From Meira nashicola (taxonomy: Eukaryota; Basidiomycota; Exobasidiomycetes; Exobasidiales; Brachybasidiaceae): a stretch of DNA of 64,000 nt. Below the pieces are notes generated by a model. It was given only the letters and a program-made list of their open reading frames with translations, searched no databases and was not told where the DNA came from. The stretch spans positions 466,099 through 530,098 of the forward strand of contig BCJU01000005.1 of assembly GCA_001600355.1 (NCBI GenBank). Reading direction: 5' to 3'. Made by a program: the position numbers and the translations under genes. How positions within the stretch are numbered: position 1 is the stretch's first letter; each line of letters starts with the position of its first letter. This document shows, piece by piece, positions 27,903-37,263 of the stretch.

Positions 27903-29147
27903 TTATGAACCAAGGGATAAGTTCAAGTTTACAGAATTATTATTGTGATCAGATGAAGGTGGATGCAATTGACCTTGTCTACCTTGAGAATGACCTACTC
28001 GATCGATCAAATTTTGCGAACCAGGACTGATTGGAGTTTCTTGATGATGATTTACTGGTTGAACTGGAACAGGTCGAATAATAGGACTTCTAGGAACTGG
28101 ATGAATCACATGAACTGGACGAGTTAGTTGAAGTGAATGGATATGAGCAGACCTATATTGTGCAATTAATGCTTGTGTATGACGATTAGTATGATCTTGC
28201 ATTTGACCTTGTTGAGTAAGGGGAAAATGTTGACCTCTATAAGGAAGAACTGCAGTTGAACGTACTGAACCACTTTGATGACGTACTGGTCCTCCGATTG
28301 GCGCACTATTCGCTTCGTTTATTGCAATAATATGATGTCTTGACGGTTGCGTAGCATATTGAGGAGTATAAAATGGTTGTGTACGGCTACGTGTTGTCAT
28401 TGAATGGCTGATTTGATCTGTTGCTCTGCTAGAATGTCCTAATTGAAGTTTTGTTGAAGATCCATTTGAATCATCAGAACTGATTGCACGACGACGTAAA
28501 TGAAGATTTAAATCTAAACCGTTGTTACTTTTTGTTCCATCATTACTAGAAGATGAACCTTTTTTGGGTTCAGCTGCAATATTTTCATCACTTTTCTTTT
28601 CAATTTTAATTTGCTTTTTACGTTGATCTGCAGCATGAATTTGACGAATAAGTTCTCCACTTGTATGTTTTCGAATTTGTTCCATCTTCTTTTTTCGATC
28701 TCCTTGACCAGCACTTAATTCGATAGGATGTTCTTTACTACCATGTTTTGGATATTCATCTTTTAATAAACGTGCTCTCGCATGCTCGACTCTATCCTTC
28801 TTGATTGCATTTCTTGGTCCCCATGCTCTTGGAGAAGTAGATAAAGTTAATTCGGTAGAAATTGGTTCTTGTTTAACTTCTTTAAGTGGTTGTTGTTGTT
28901 GTTTTGAACTTACACTCTTCGTCAATTTACGTGGCTTACGTGCTTTTTTACTTGAAGGTGATAATGAATTCGCTGAACTTTCTCCTAAAACTGCTTTTGC
29001 AACTTCTTGTCGGTTCCTATTACGATTTCTTTTTCGATTTATCGAATCATCAGGAACAGAACCTGCTGAACTGGCTGAAAAAGTTTGCTCAATTTGATCA
29101 ATACAAAAGAAAAAGAAGAAGATAAGATAAATCTGCTTGAACATCAT
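27903..29147 (-). CDS. Secreted protein with two LxLxL (EAR-like) motifs and NLS
   Basis: About 414 residues from ATG 29147, chosen because MMFKQIYLIFFFFFC is the signal peptide; the ATG at 29174 would add nine polar residues. Basic stretches (RKRNRNRNRQ, KKARKPRKL) look like nuclear signals. The block GSKEHPIELS parallels the PIxIS motifs of the next gene. GLDLNLHLRRRA (about 61% along) contains LDLNLHL, and the protein ends in SVNLNLSLGS; both fit LxLxL, and a C-terminal LxLxL is the commonest position in plant EAR repressors. NLIDRVGHSQG precedes the last one, as in 3278-4303. GCGGGGCTA lies at about 29268, upstream. Inference: the strongest single candidate for a host co-repressor-binding effector. 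Confidence 0.75.
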   Translation of the reverse strand: MMFKQIYLIFFFFFCIDQIEQTFSASSAGSVPDDSINRKRNRNRNRQEVAKAVLGESSANSLSPSSKKARKPRKLTKSVSSKQQQQPLKEVKQEPISTELTLSTSPRAWGPRNAIKKDRVEHARARLLKDEYPKHGSKEHPIELSAGQGDRKKKMEQIRKHTSGELIRQIHAADQRKKQIKIEKKSDENIAAEPKKGSSSSNDGTKSNNGLDLNLHLRRRAISSDDSNGSSTKLQLGHSSRATDQISHSMTTRSRTQPFYTPQYATQPSRHHIIAINEANSAPIGGPVRHQSGSVRSTAVLPYRGQHFPLTQQGQMQDHTNRHTQALIAQYRSAHIHSLQLTRPVHVIHPVPRSPIIRPVPVQPVNHHQETPISPGSQNLIDRVGHSQGRQGQLHPPSSDHNNNSVNLNLSLGS

Positions 29148-29625
29148 TTTGAGAGCAATAGAACCAATTGACATAAAAGATTGTCTTCGTCACTAAGAAC
29201 AGAAAGATAGAAATACCCTATACCATATAACTTGTTACGGTTAGAAAGTTTGTAGAAATTGCAGAGAGCGGGGCTATTTGAGAAACTGTTTAGGTAATTG
29301 TATTTCTATAAACAGTAAAGGAAAGCCAGAATTGGTTGTGTCTTTACGCAAAAAAAGTTCATAGGATTGATAATAAAGCATCATTTAAACGACATACTCA
29401 TTTTTGAAACAATTCTTAATGCCCCGATTTAGCGTTTGTGTTTGTTTCTGTTTATCAAAATGTACTACACATTGACATCAAATCCAGTGTTCAAGTATGT
29501 ACAGACCGAAATTGCAACCGAGAAACTCTTACCGGCCGAGATGACTTTAAGAGTTAAGAATGGAAATAATAAAAGATCATAAAGATAAATACACATTGAT
29601 AAAACAGGATTGAATAACAAGATCG
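29148..29625. promoter_or_regulatory. Intergenic region with two GGGGC/GCCCC boxes
   Basis: AGCGGGGCTA at about 29267-29276 and TGCCCCGAT at about 29420-29428 match the recurrent upstream box. No gene supported. Confidence 0.4.
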
Positions 29626-30219
29626 TTACATATTCTTTGGAGGCGATGGAGGTTTAAAGTTTAACCATTGATCGATCAATTGAGTACCTGATTTTTTACC
29701 TTTACGTCCTCGTTTTGATGTAGAAGAGCTGCCTTGTTGTATTCCAGTCACTGTTGATTTTCCATAGGTTCGCTTTTTACTAGCGTATAAAGAGTGCTTT
29801 TGAGTTAAACTATGCCCAGCCGCTGTATCACTTACTGGACTTTTAGATGTTTGACTGTATCTCACTGGTGAAGTGCTTGAATGGTGTTGTGAATCAGAAA
29901 TTTGAATTGGTCTTGTTCTTTCACCTAAATCGGAAATTTGAATTGGATCTGTTCTACTACCATGTCCTTGATGATGATTTTTGGAACTTTTCTTTTCTGG
30001 AATTGATTCAATATCAATAGGATCATGCTTGCTTCCTTGAGCGTTATTTGGTGAAGAAGAAGATGAAGGTGTACCAGTAGCATGTCGTGGTGCTGGATTT
30101 GAACTTGTTTGAGGCATTTGATGACCATAAGTAGATATTGGTCTGACTGCATTTACAGATAAACAAATCAACAACATAAAAAGCAAAGAGAACAACTTGA
30201 CTTTAATGATCAACATCAT
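29626..30219 (-). CDS. Secreted basic protein with SUMO-interaction-like motifs
   Basis: About 197 residues from ATG 30219, where the signal peptide MMLIIKVKLFSLLFMLLICLSVNA begins; the frame is open to 30330 but that part is not conserved in the family style. The mature protein has three copies of a short motif: SKHDPIDIESIPE, SRTDPIQISDLGE and TRPIQISDSQ. Hydrophobic residues with adjacent Ser/Asp/Glu in this arrangement resemble SUMO-interaction motifs. The C-terminal third has TSKRGRKGKKSG, a strong basic cluster, and QLIDQWLNF, which recalls NLIDRV elsewhere. Several PP and SP sites occur. Function is unknown; a nuclear host target is possible. TGCCCCGAAAG near 30359 lies 140 nt upstream. 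Confidence 0.7.
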   Translation of the reverse strand: MMLIIKVKLFSLLFMLLICLSVNAVRPISTYGHQMPQTSSNPAPRHATGTPSSSSSPNNAQGSKHDPIDIESIPEKKSSKNHHQGHGSRTDPIQISDLGERTRPIQISDSQHHSSTSPVRYSQTSKSPVSDTAAGHSLTQKHSLYASKKRTYGKSTVTGIQQGSSSTSKRGRKGKKSGTQLIDQWLNFKPPSPPKNM

Positions 30220-30666
30220 AAGAGGGTAAGACTCCCAATAGAATAGTATATGGTAGTCATCATTCGAAAAGCAGGTGCTACAGAAAAAGCAAGAACTGCT
30301 CTCTGTTGAATACATTGGATTTGTCGGCAAACATGACCCTACTCAAACTTGCAAATCTGCCCCGAAAGACGATGTAGAGCAGAGAGAGAGAATCAAACAT
30401 CAAATTATACAATCATCGCTTTTCTGTGCCACATACTCCAGAAGCAGGGGCTAACTCTTCTCATCATTCGGACGCCGCCTTGGATCACTTTCCGCACAGC
30501 CATGTTTATCATTTGAGTATTCATTTTATTGCATTCCAATTACAAATCCATCCGGGTATCGAGAGTACGTACATGCAGAATTAGGCACAGATTAAGTAGT
30601 ATTGCGTCCATAAGATAGTAGCAGTCTAGCGAGAGTGAAGCACGCTGATCGGCAAGTGCATTACGT
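30220..30666. other. Intergenic region
   Basis: Upstream region of the 30219 gene and 3' flank of the 30667-31284 gene. Contains TGCCCCGAAAG near 30359 and AGGGGCTAA near 30447. No gene supported. Confidence 0.35.
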
Positions 30667-31284
30667 TTATGCCTTCTTGCGTCTACCGGCTGATTTGGTA
30701 GTCTTTTTAACAGAAGCAGCAGGTGAACTTCCCGATTTGCTACCTGCGAAAACGGTTGCCAAAACGACACCAGCTCCAACGAGTGCGATTGGAACAATAT
30801 TTGCTGTAGAAGTGATAATATCAGGGAGAGATGATTCATGAATCGTGTCAATCATTTCTGTAAATGTTTCACTGAGAGCATCTGTTGAATGGCATACAGC
30901 TGCACTTGCTACTCTAGCTCCTGTAACAACAAAATCTTGTACAGTAGTTGCTACTTCATTCATACCGGCAACAATACCTTCTTTGTCCATATTGCCACCC
31001 TGCTCCACCATCATGTTCTTCAACCACTCAATCCATTCATCATACTCACAAGTTACGATTCCAATCAAATCGCCAAAAACGTGAGTGACGGTAGCCAATA
31101 AACCTGAAACGGTATGCAAAGCAGCATTGATCACTCCTTCAACTGCTGACCAAGCAGTAGACAAGATACCGATAACCAAAGACCAAGCGTGACTAAAGAT
31201 TGCAAAGATTGATTCCAATAAACCTGAAAAGATGTTCCCAACTCCACTGAAGATCGATCCAACGGAAGAAGTGATGGATGCCAT
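30667..31284 (-). CDS. Hydrophobic glycine/alanine-rich membrane-associated protein
   Basis: A 205-residue single-exon product. The first 80 residues are hydrophobic with small residues at regular spacing (SSVGSIFSGVGNIFSGLLESIF, truncated here to SSVGSIFSGVGNIFSG as key part), typical of amphipathic or membrane-inserting helices. A second hydrophobic segment (IVPIALVGAGVVLATVFAGS) near residues 160-180 is a credible membrane span, followed by a short Lys/Arg-rich tail (KKTTKSAGRRKKA). I recall similar unnamed proteins in other basidiomycetes but can assign no function. No signal-peptide cleavage site is obvious. It differs in character from the secreted families on both sides. Confidence 0.7.
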   Translation of the reverse strand: MASITSSVGSIFSGVGNIFSGLLESIFAIFSHAWSLVIGILSTAWSAVEGVINAALHTVSGLLATVTHVFGDLIGIVTCEYDEWIEWLKNMMVEQGGNMDKEGIVAGMNEVATTVQDFVVTGARVASAAVCHSTDALSETFTEMIDTIHESSLPDIITSTANIVPIALVGAGVVLATVFAGSKSGSSPAASVKKTTKSAGRRKKA

Positions 31285-31936
31285 GTTAAGTAGATAGAGT
31301 GAACAAGTATCAACAAAAGATGATGGTGGTAGTGGTGGTGAAACAAGAAAAAAGAGAGCGGATGCAAAATGTTAAATGTCAAAAAAAACAAAACCAAAAA
31401 GCGGATGGATTTCCCCCACATCCAAACCTTCTTTCCTTTAAAAGACGAGCTGTGTGTTTATTTTTTCTTAATTCGCAACGTGGAGGCATTTGACCCTGCA
31501 GATGCCATGCCCTGCTTTGCTCTGCACGGCGCGCTGCGCTGCGCTGCGCAATGATTAAATCGGACATTTTTCCTTCATGCAGAATCTATGCAACTTGAAA
31601 GGACATGTCGATCGATTTTGTATGTTTGTGTACCTGCCTTGTACTGTACAAAATTGTCGTGTGTGCTGTGCATTGCGTCCCAAAAATGACGCGTCGTGTG
31701 ATTTTGCCTTTTTGCTCAGCATTTTGTATGAATGCTTGCTTGCCTGAATGTTATTCAATCAATCAGCATACGACCAAATGCGCTGCGCAGCGCAGAGTGT
31801 GGTAAAGTAGGCAGACAAAAGCATTTCAGGAAAAGTTATCATTCTTCTTTAATTCGGTCAAACAGAGAGATCTAATGGCGTAGACGTGATTACATCAAGT
31901 GGCTAATGAATGTAAATTATCGAGCGAGTAGAGGTT
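31285..31936. other. Intergenic region with two GCGCT tracts
   Basis: No gene supported. A GCGCT pentamer tract occupies 31531-31550 and a second, partly palindromic one 31780-31796. Between them is AT/GT-rich sequence with short open frames lacking any coding signal. Confidence 0.4.
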
Positions 31937-32572
31937 TTATCTTCTTTGACCGAAGAACTTATTCCTACGTGCTTCACGATAACGCCTTGCGTGTTCTCTC
32001 TTACGTTTCTTACGTTCAATTTGCTCTGGACTTAAATGATCTTCTGAACTACCTTCTCTCTTTCGTTTATAGTTCCCTCTCGAGTTGGCAGCCCATAGAT
32101 TCAGCGTATCTTGCTTTTTTAATATAGGATCGATATGACCGTTATTGTTGATCTCATTCATTTGTCTTTGAACTTGTTGAGACTTTTCACGTTGTTCTTT
32201 TGCATATTTGATCAAAGGATCACCCTGGTGTGAATGAGTCTTACGAATTAAAGTTCCTACAATAAGAGCATTACGCGCTCTTTCTTCGTGTTGATTACGT
32301 TGATCCATGAGCGGGATAAACTCTTTCCTACCTGTATGACCTAATTCAATCTCTGAATGAATTTGACTTAATCGATTTTTATGAATCAACAAGTCTTTAC
32401 TCTTAAATTTCTGGTTGAGATATTCATGAGAATCATTTGCTATTGGTCTATAATGATCATCTCTATTTTCTGCTGGTTGAGTTTTCATGAAATCGTTGAT
32501 ATGAGGATCTTTTACTGCATTGATGTTTACCGCCATGAAGGAGAACAGGAAATAATAAAAGAGCAACATCAT
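31937..32572 (-). CDS. Secreted RKEFIPL-family protein
   Basis: About 211 residues from ATG 32572 (MMLLFYYFLFSFMAVNINAVKD, signal peptide). The start is fixed by comparison with 38910-39602: upstream sequence is conserved as promoter, including a TATA element, although the frame happens to be open. The family core is PIANDSHEYLNQK, LGHTGRKEFIPLMDQRNQ, EERARNALIVGTLIRK, then YAKEQREKSQQVQRQMNEI and NGHIDPIL. The C-terminal 50 residues are Lys/Arg-rich. It is an inverted near-duplicate of 38910-39602, about 6 kb away across two F-box genes. Function unknown; small, secreted and duplicated. Confidence 0.78.
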   Translation of the reverse strand: MMLLFYYFLFSFMAVNINAVKDPHINDFMKTQPAENRDDHYRPIANDSHEYLNQKFKSKDLLIHKNRLSQIHSEIELGHTGRKEFIPLMDQRNQHEERARNALIVGTLIRKTHSHQGDPLIKYAKEQREKSQQVQRQMNEINNNGHIDPILKKQDTLNLWAANSRGNYKRKREGSSEDHLSPEQIERKKRKREHARRYREARRNKFFGQRR

Positions 32573-32757
32573 AACAAAAGTGTTTGGTGGTAAAAGGGGA
32601 AAATAAAAGTATAATCCGAATGCACTTTTTATATGAATTATGAAAATTTGAGCAAATATCATTGCAGGCACACATTTTACTTAGCCCCGATAAAGATGAA
32701 CGCAACTTTGTACGCAAGATCATGTTTGTATCATTCCACTTAATCGCCCCTTCGATC
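32573..32757 (-). promoter_or_regulatory. Duplicated promoter of RKEFIPL-family gene
   Basis: Closely matches 38726-38909 in opposite orientation. Shared elements: GATCTTGCGTACAA, then GGGGCTAAGTAAAATGTGTG, and a TATAAAAA box at 32626-32633, about 55 nt before the ATG. Conservation of non-coding sequence supports the start codons chosen. Confidence 0.6.
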
Positions 32758-32929
32758 GATAAAATGGGGCGAAGTGGCTGGAGATGAGTGGCAAATGGTA
32801 TATTTCGCCACTAAGTATCATCACTATGCACAATGCCGCGACGGATTACCCTTTCTAATTTTGTATTTAATGTACATCACTTTCAGGTTTACCCTTTTTA
32901 TCATTTCTATCCATACAACTCCTGCAAAT

Positions 32930-33532
32930 ATGCGTTTACTTGCATACATCTTCATTTACGCTACTATTTTGATGCATGTACTTTCAACAATAAAAGTTCA
33001 TTATTCTGAATTACTAAAGAGTACAGAAGAAAGACAAGTGGAAAAAGAAAGAGGTGTAAAACGAAAGAGAGTTCCGAATGATTCTCATGAGTATCTGAAC
33101 AAAAATGCAAAGAAAAAGATTGAAATAAGAAATGAAGAACGATACCTGAATAAAGAAATTCCAATGGGTCATACAGGACGTAAAGAATTTGTACCTTTGA
33201 TGAAACAAAGAGGTTCACTTGAAGAAACGGTAAATAATGCAATGGTTGCAGGTATAGTCTTAAATAATTCTAAACCTCAATTAAGTCATCCATTATTAGA
33301 TTATGCCAAAGAGACACGATTGAAATCCCAAGAAACTCAAAGGAAGATGAACGAGTTAAGAAATGCTGGACATATTGATCACCAACAATATCATTCTGAC
33401 AACCTGAAAACGATTGAAGCTGATAAACTTGAAAAGAAAGAATTACAAATGCAAAAGGCGCGCAAACAGAATAGATATAATGCTTATCGTAATTCCGTTT
33501 ATAAAAATCGCTTTCGCGGCAAATATTTATGA
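32930..33532 (+). CDS. Secreted RKEFIPL-family protein
   Basis: About 200 residues from ATG 32930, which begins a signal peptide (MRLLAYIFIYATILMHVLSTI); an open frame continues upstream but only from a non-ATG codon. Core blocks match the family: VPNDSHEYLNKN, MGHTGRKEFVPLMKQRGS, NAMVAGIVLNN, HPLLDYAKETRLKSQETQRKMNEL and NAGHIDHQQ. The C-terminus is basic (KKELQMQKARKQNR). It is divergent from the 31937-32572 paralogue, with about 357 nt between the two starts. Several GGGGC/GCCCC motifs lie in that shared region (about 32684, 32747, 32762). Confidence 0.75.
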   Translation: MRLLAYIFIYATILMHVLSTIKVHYSELLKSTEERQVEKERGVKRKRVPNDSHEYLNKNAKKKIEIRNEERYLNKEIPMGHTGRKEFVPLMKQRGSLEETVNNAMVAGIVLNNSKPQLSHPLLDYAKETRLKSQETQRKMNELRNAGHIDHQQYHSDNLKTIEADKLEKKELQMQKARKQNRYNAYRNSVYKNRFRGKYL

Positions 33533-33835
33533 TCTTAAAAAACAGTGCTTGTATGAAAAGCAAGTCAAGAATCATTTATCATCTACAAATACAAAAAAGA
33601 TAGGTGGTTGATATAATTAAGAAAGTGCTAGCAGCAGACTATTCAAGCTCCGTGCTAGAAATATTGATACGCCCTTCGCTCCTTCTTGACGGCCCGTTTA
33701 TATATTTTTTATGTCGCTTGTTAAAATGCTGAGCAAATTCACGAGTACACGTAAAATATCATTCTTTTGTTCACTACCACCAACTTCAGATAAATATTCC
33801 CCCATTACGAAGCAGCAAGATATTTCTACTTTATT
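33533..33835. other. Intergenic region before first F-box gene
   Basis: About 300 nt, AT-rich, with TTCCCCCATTACG about 40 nt before the F-box ATG. No gene supported. Confidence 0.3.
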
Positions 33836-35014
33836 ATGGTGAATTTGGTAGAGCAGCATCCATCTCCGATCAGTCTACTGCCCGATGAACTGATCGTTGA
33901 AATCTTATCAAATTTACCAGCTTTAGACTTGGCTATTGCTCAGCAAAAATGTAAGCAATGGTATTCAGTAGCACAAAATCATTCAAAATTATGGCGTAAC
34001 ACAGAAACATTCTTTGAAAAGTATTATCGATCAGATAAAAAAGGTAGAAATGAGCTTCAGGATAAAGATCAAGTGGCATTTCAATATAAAACATTTTTAA
34101 AAGGTATTAATGCCTTACTTCAATCGTCTAAGGGTCAAATGGATTGTATTTTGATCGACTTCGATAGTGTACTTTTACTTAGAGGAGAGGCGGATTTAAA
34201 ATCACAAGATAAAAGGTTTGAATATATGTTTGACTTGATCAGAAAAAATGATTCAACGACTAAACTTTGGGTTAATTATCCAAAGAGATGGAGTAGTTCA
34301 GATATTCAAACGCAAGATATTTTCGATTGCGTTTTAGGATCATCAAATCTTAAAAGCCTTCGTTTGACTTCTAATATGTTATCCCCATCTCCTTTCTCTA
34401 GCTTCCCAATTGACAACTACCTCATCAGGTCTTGCAGATTAGAGTATTTCGATATTGACGGCCAACATTTCGAAAAGTGGTACAATGACGAAGGCTTATT
34501 CACAATCTTACAAAACGTCAAGCATTTCAAGCTCCGTATAAATCAACGTTTCCCCGATTCAAATGCGATTCTTTACTTTCTCTCTAGGATCCAAAGCACA
34601 CTTACCAGTATTGAACTTTTAGACGATAAAGATTATGGTGGGGATGAATTCTTTATAGGGGAACTTCCTTTCCTTAATGAAAGTGAAATCATCCTACCCG
34701 AATTAATTCATCTGACAATCTCCGGTGATGGTTTTCAAGAATTTTTAGAAGATCTAGGAGGCTTTCGCAATGCTCAAAATTTTACTTCAGAGGAGGCTGA
34801 AAGACTGGTGCAAAACGAGCTTGCCAATCGTAAGCTTGTTTGTCCTAAGCTAGAGTGCTTGACAATGAAGCATGATGGTTTTGGTGAACTTATCGTTTCT
34901 CTTCAATCTTTAGTGAATCTTAAGACGTTAAAAGTGGCAACATCTCATCCAGACATCATCATCCAAATTGTCAGTGAAATACCAAAATTCGTGAATGTCA
35001 AGTTTGAATTATAA
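33836..35014 (+). CDS. F-box protein, interrupted near its C-terminus
   Basis: The 392-codon frame opens with an F-box at about residues 12-55 (ISLLPDELIVEILSNLPALD, then CKQWYSVAQNHSKLW), the Skp1-binding motif of SCF ubiquitin ligase adaptors. The rest looks like irregular leucine-rich or beta-rich sequence (LKSLRLTSNML, FKLRINQRF, LIHLTISGDGF, LVNLKTLKVAT), presumably the substrate side. It is paralogous along its length to 35662-37263. The frame stops at a TAA (35012-35014) just after EIPKFVNVKFEL. In the paralogue the matching HIPKFDSLTFQV is followed by more protein, and here too in-frame homologous sequence continues behind the stop. The intact protein would target an unknown substrate for degradation. 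Confidence 0.75.
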   Translation: MVNLVEQHPSPISLLPDELIVEILSNLPALDLAIAQQKCKQWYSVAQNHSKLWRNTETFFEKYYRSDKKGRNELQDKDQVAFQYKTFLKGINALLQSSKGQMDCILIDFDSVLLLRGEADLKSQDKRFEYMFDLIRKNDSTTKLWVNYPKRWSSSDIQTQDIFDCVLGSSNLKSLRLTSNMLSPSPFSSFPIDNYLIRSCRLEYFDIDGQHFEKWYNDEGLFTILQNVKHFKLRINQRFPDSNAILYFLSRIQSTLTSIELLDDKDYGGDEFFIGELPFLNESEIILPELIHLTISGDGFQEFLEDLGGFRNAQNFTSEEAERLVQNELANRKLVCPKLECLTMKHDGFGELIVSLQSLVNLKTLKVATSHPDIIIQIVSEIPKFVNVKFEL

Positions 35015-35311
35015 AATTTTTACAGTGCTATGGCGATAAACAACTTTACAAAATCGGAGTTTTGCTTTCCTTTTGAAGTAGAAATTGATTTATCGAACGA
35101 TCTAGATGGTTGCGGTAAAGAAATAGAAAATCTCCTGAAAGAATTAAAGATCACTAACGATGAAGAAAATCAAACAAAAAATTTTTGCGTGTTCGAGATC
35201 AAGCTAGCTTCTGATCAAATTGTACGAAAAGGTATTAGCTTGGCTGAATGGTGGAAAATATATGGTAAATTGATGAAATGGCACAAAGAGGAAATCGTTA
35301 GATTTTACTAA
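35015..35311 (+). pseudogene. C-terminal remainder of F-box gene behind in-frame TAA
   Basis: In the same frame as 33836-35014 and open for 98 codons after its TAA. The block CFPFEVEIDLSNDLDGCGKE aligns with TSFEVDLSIYDCDENIC in the other F-box gene, and the end (AEWWKIYGKLMKW) with its NEWIYLVKEL. An ATG at 35030 could start a separate 93-residue product, but position, frame and homology argue that it is the cut-off C-terminus. An intron removing the stop would also delete the conserved IPKF block, so splicing is an unlikely explanation. Confidence 0.6.
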
Positions 35312-35661
35312 TACAGTGATTTGCAAACACTTTTCATTAATGATATGTAGAAAAATGTTTCTTCCGCACGTTCATAGAAAAATATTTGTTTCGCACTTGA
35401 TAGAAGAGGTCCGAAAATTGATTAAGAGTTCCGCTCATACACGTAATACTTATAATAAAGCCTGTTCGGGGCGCAGAATTGCATAAAATTTGGGTGTGCT
35501 ACAAGATGAGCTAGAATGCGTATTCTCTGCAAAATGAACAAGAGGTGTTTTTTCGGAAGAAAGAAATTGGGGCCGCGCAGAGTTTCGCTGGCACTTCTCT
35601 TCTCTTCCCACCAATCACATCTGTTTGGTTTTGCTGTACTTCAAACAATTGTGTCTCAATC
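35312..35661. other. Intergenic region between F-box paralogues
   Basis: Holds TTCGGGGCGC near 35466. The downstream frame is open from about 35545 but without ATG; no separate gene is supported. Confidence 0.3.
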
Positions 35662-37263
35662 ATGACAATGATCAATATCAAACAGTTACCCGACGAATTG
35701 ATCGATTTGATTTTTCTCAATTTGCCATCAGTTGACGTAGCAATCGCTCAGCAAACCTGCAAGCAATGGTATGTCGTGGCGCAAAATCATCCAAAGCTGT
35801 GGCGCAATACTCGCTCTTTTTTTGAAAAGTACTATCCCGTGACCGATGAATACATGCAAATGAAGCATGCGAGGGATGTCAAAAGAGAAAAAGAGCATAA
35901 TACCCACCCTCAAGATGTTTGTATCGATGATGGTCGCAAAAAATTCTTTGATGGTCTTGAAGCTCTGATCAAGCTTTCAGAAAAAAAGTTGGATGTAATC
36001 CTTATCGATTTTGGCTGCTTTCACAAAGATGATGAATCAAAAATTCTCCATTCAAAACAATATTATTGGTCCAGACAAAAAGTCCAAAAAGTTCTTGATT
36101 TTATCTCTATTTCGGAAGCAAAAGTTCTTTGGATCAAAGATGACCTTTGCACACATTTTTCCAAGCGTCATCGAAATGGCAAACTTATTAAAGTTGAAAA
36201 TGTTTTAGTGAAGATTACTCCGGTACCAAAGAGTGTAATGGGTTGCTCGAAACTTACAGAGCTGAAATTAACTACTGTTGATGAAAGTTTGCGCTTTGTA
36301 CCTGCTCACCCGGCTCAAGGACAACCGTTTGCCACATGCAAGCTCAAGACGTTTGATACCGACGGCAGATTTATGTATATGCTGCATAACGAAGAACAAC
36401 TCTTTGAAGCATTGCAAGGTATCGAGCATTTCAGACTTCGTTGTGATGGTTGGATTTCTGACGCTAACACCCTCTTTGGATTTTTATCAAGAATTGGCTC
36501 CTCATTAAAAACTCTTGAAATCTTTGGAACAAAATATTCAGACATGTCCACACACTATCTCGGGCAATCTCCTATTTTGAATGATGTAGAGGTGATGTTA
36601 CCCAATGTCACTCAAATTGCTCTCTTGGCAAAATTTTATGATAGTCGGGACGATGATGTAGATGATGATGGAAATCTAGAATTAAGCCACCGCTTAAGCG
36701 AAGAACAAGCAGCTCGAGTGCGACACAATCATTCCATTAATCATGTACTTGTATGTCGGAATCTGCAGACTTTGACAATAGAGCGTACTTTTCCCGATCG
36801 TCCAATGCTGTTGGCAGACCGAATCGAATCATTAAAGCTGATCGACATCAAGCAAGAAGGTCTTAAAAATGTACTACGCCATATCCCAAAGTTCGATAGC
36901 TTGACTTTTCAGGTACGTTGCATTGAACGTCTTAAAGGTATTCAACAGTTTCAGTCTCTGCCAGAAACAATCACGTCCTTTGAAGTAGATCTCAGTATCT
37001 ACGATTGTGATGAGAATATTTGCAGCTGGCTCGAAGATCGCATGGGAACTTTAAAAAGCAAAAGTACGGGTACGTGTTCTTCTGCTCAGGACGTAGCATT
37101 CTGCAATCTTACATGCAAACGTACCACTAAAATGTCGTCAAGTGCTTCAACTCCAATTGCATTTAGCAAGAATGAATGGATTTATTTGGTCAAAGAATTG
37201 CAAAAAAGCGAATTGAAATGCTGTCATCACCACGATGAATGTTGGGATTCATATTGGGATTGA
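35662..37263 (+). CDS. F-box protein, intact paralogue
   Basis: About 533 residues from ATG 35662, the first ATG before the F-box. The F-box is at residues about 5-50 (IKQLPDELIDLIFLNLPSVD, CKQWYVVAQNHPKLWRNTRS). The remainder has repeated hydrophobic strands of LRR-like character (LTELKLTTVDESL, HFRLRCDGW, LQTLTIERTF, IESLKLIDI). The C-terminus has a Cys/His cluster (KCCHHHDECW). It resembles the interrupted gene at 33836 over its length, so the two arose by tandem duplication. By family it would link Skp1-Cul1 to a substrate. That it lies inside a secreted-protein array is unusual, but no signal peptide is present, so it is probably a cellular protein. Confidence 0.8.
   Translation: MTMINIKQLPDELIDLIFLNLPSVDVAIAQQTCKQWYVVAQNHPKLWRNTRSFFEKYYPVTDEYMQMKHARDVKREKEHNTHPQDVCIDDGRKKFFDGLEALIKLSEKKLDVILIDFGCFHKDDESKILHSKQYYWSRQKVQKVLDFISISEAKVLWIKDDLCTHFSKRHRNGKLIKVENVLVKITPVPKSVMGCSKLTELKLTTVDESLRFVPAHPAQGQPFATCKLKTFDTDGRFMYMLHNEEQLFEALQGIEHFRLRCDGWISDANTLFGFLSRIGSSLKTLEIFGTKYSDMSTHYLGQSPILNDVEVMLPNVTQIALLAKFYDSRDDDVDDDGNLELSHRLSEEQAARVRHNHSINHVLVCRNLQTLTIERTFPDRPMLLADRIESLKLIDIKQEGLKNVLRHIPKFDSLTFQVRCIERLKGIQQFQSLPETITSFEVDLSIYDCDENICSWLEDRMGTLKSKSTGTCSSAQDVAFCNLTCKRTTKMSSSASTPIAFSKNEWIYLVKELQKSELKCCHHHDECWDSYWD

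Noticed and set aside
34975..35030. Intron removing the stop in the F-box gene
   Set aside because: The only candidate donor is non-consensus and splicing would delete a block conserved in the paralogue.
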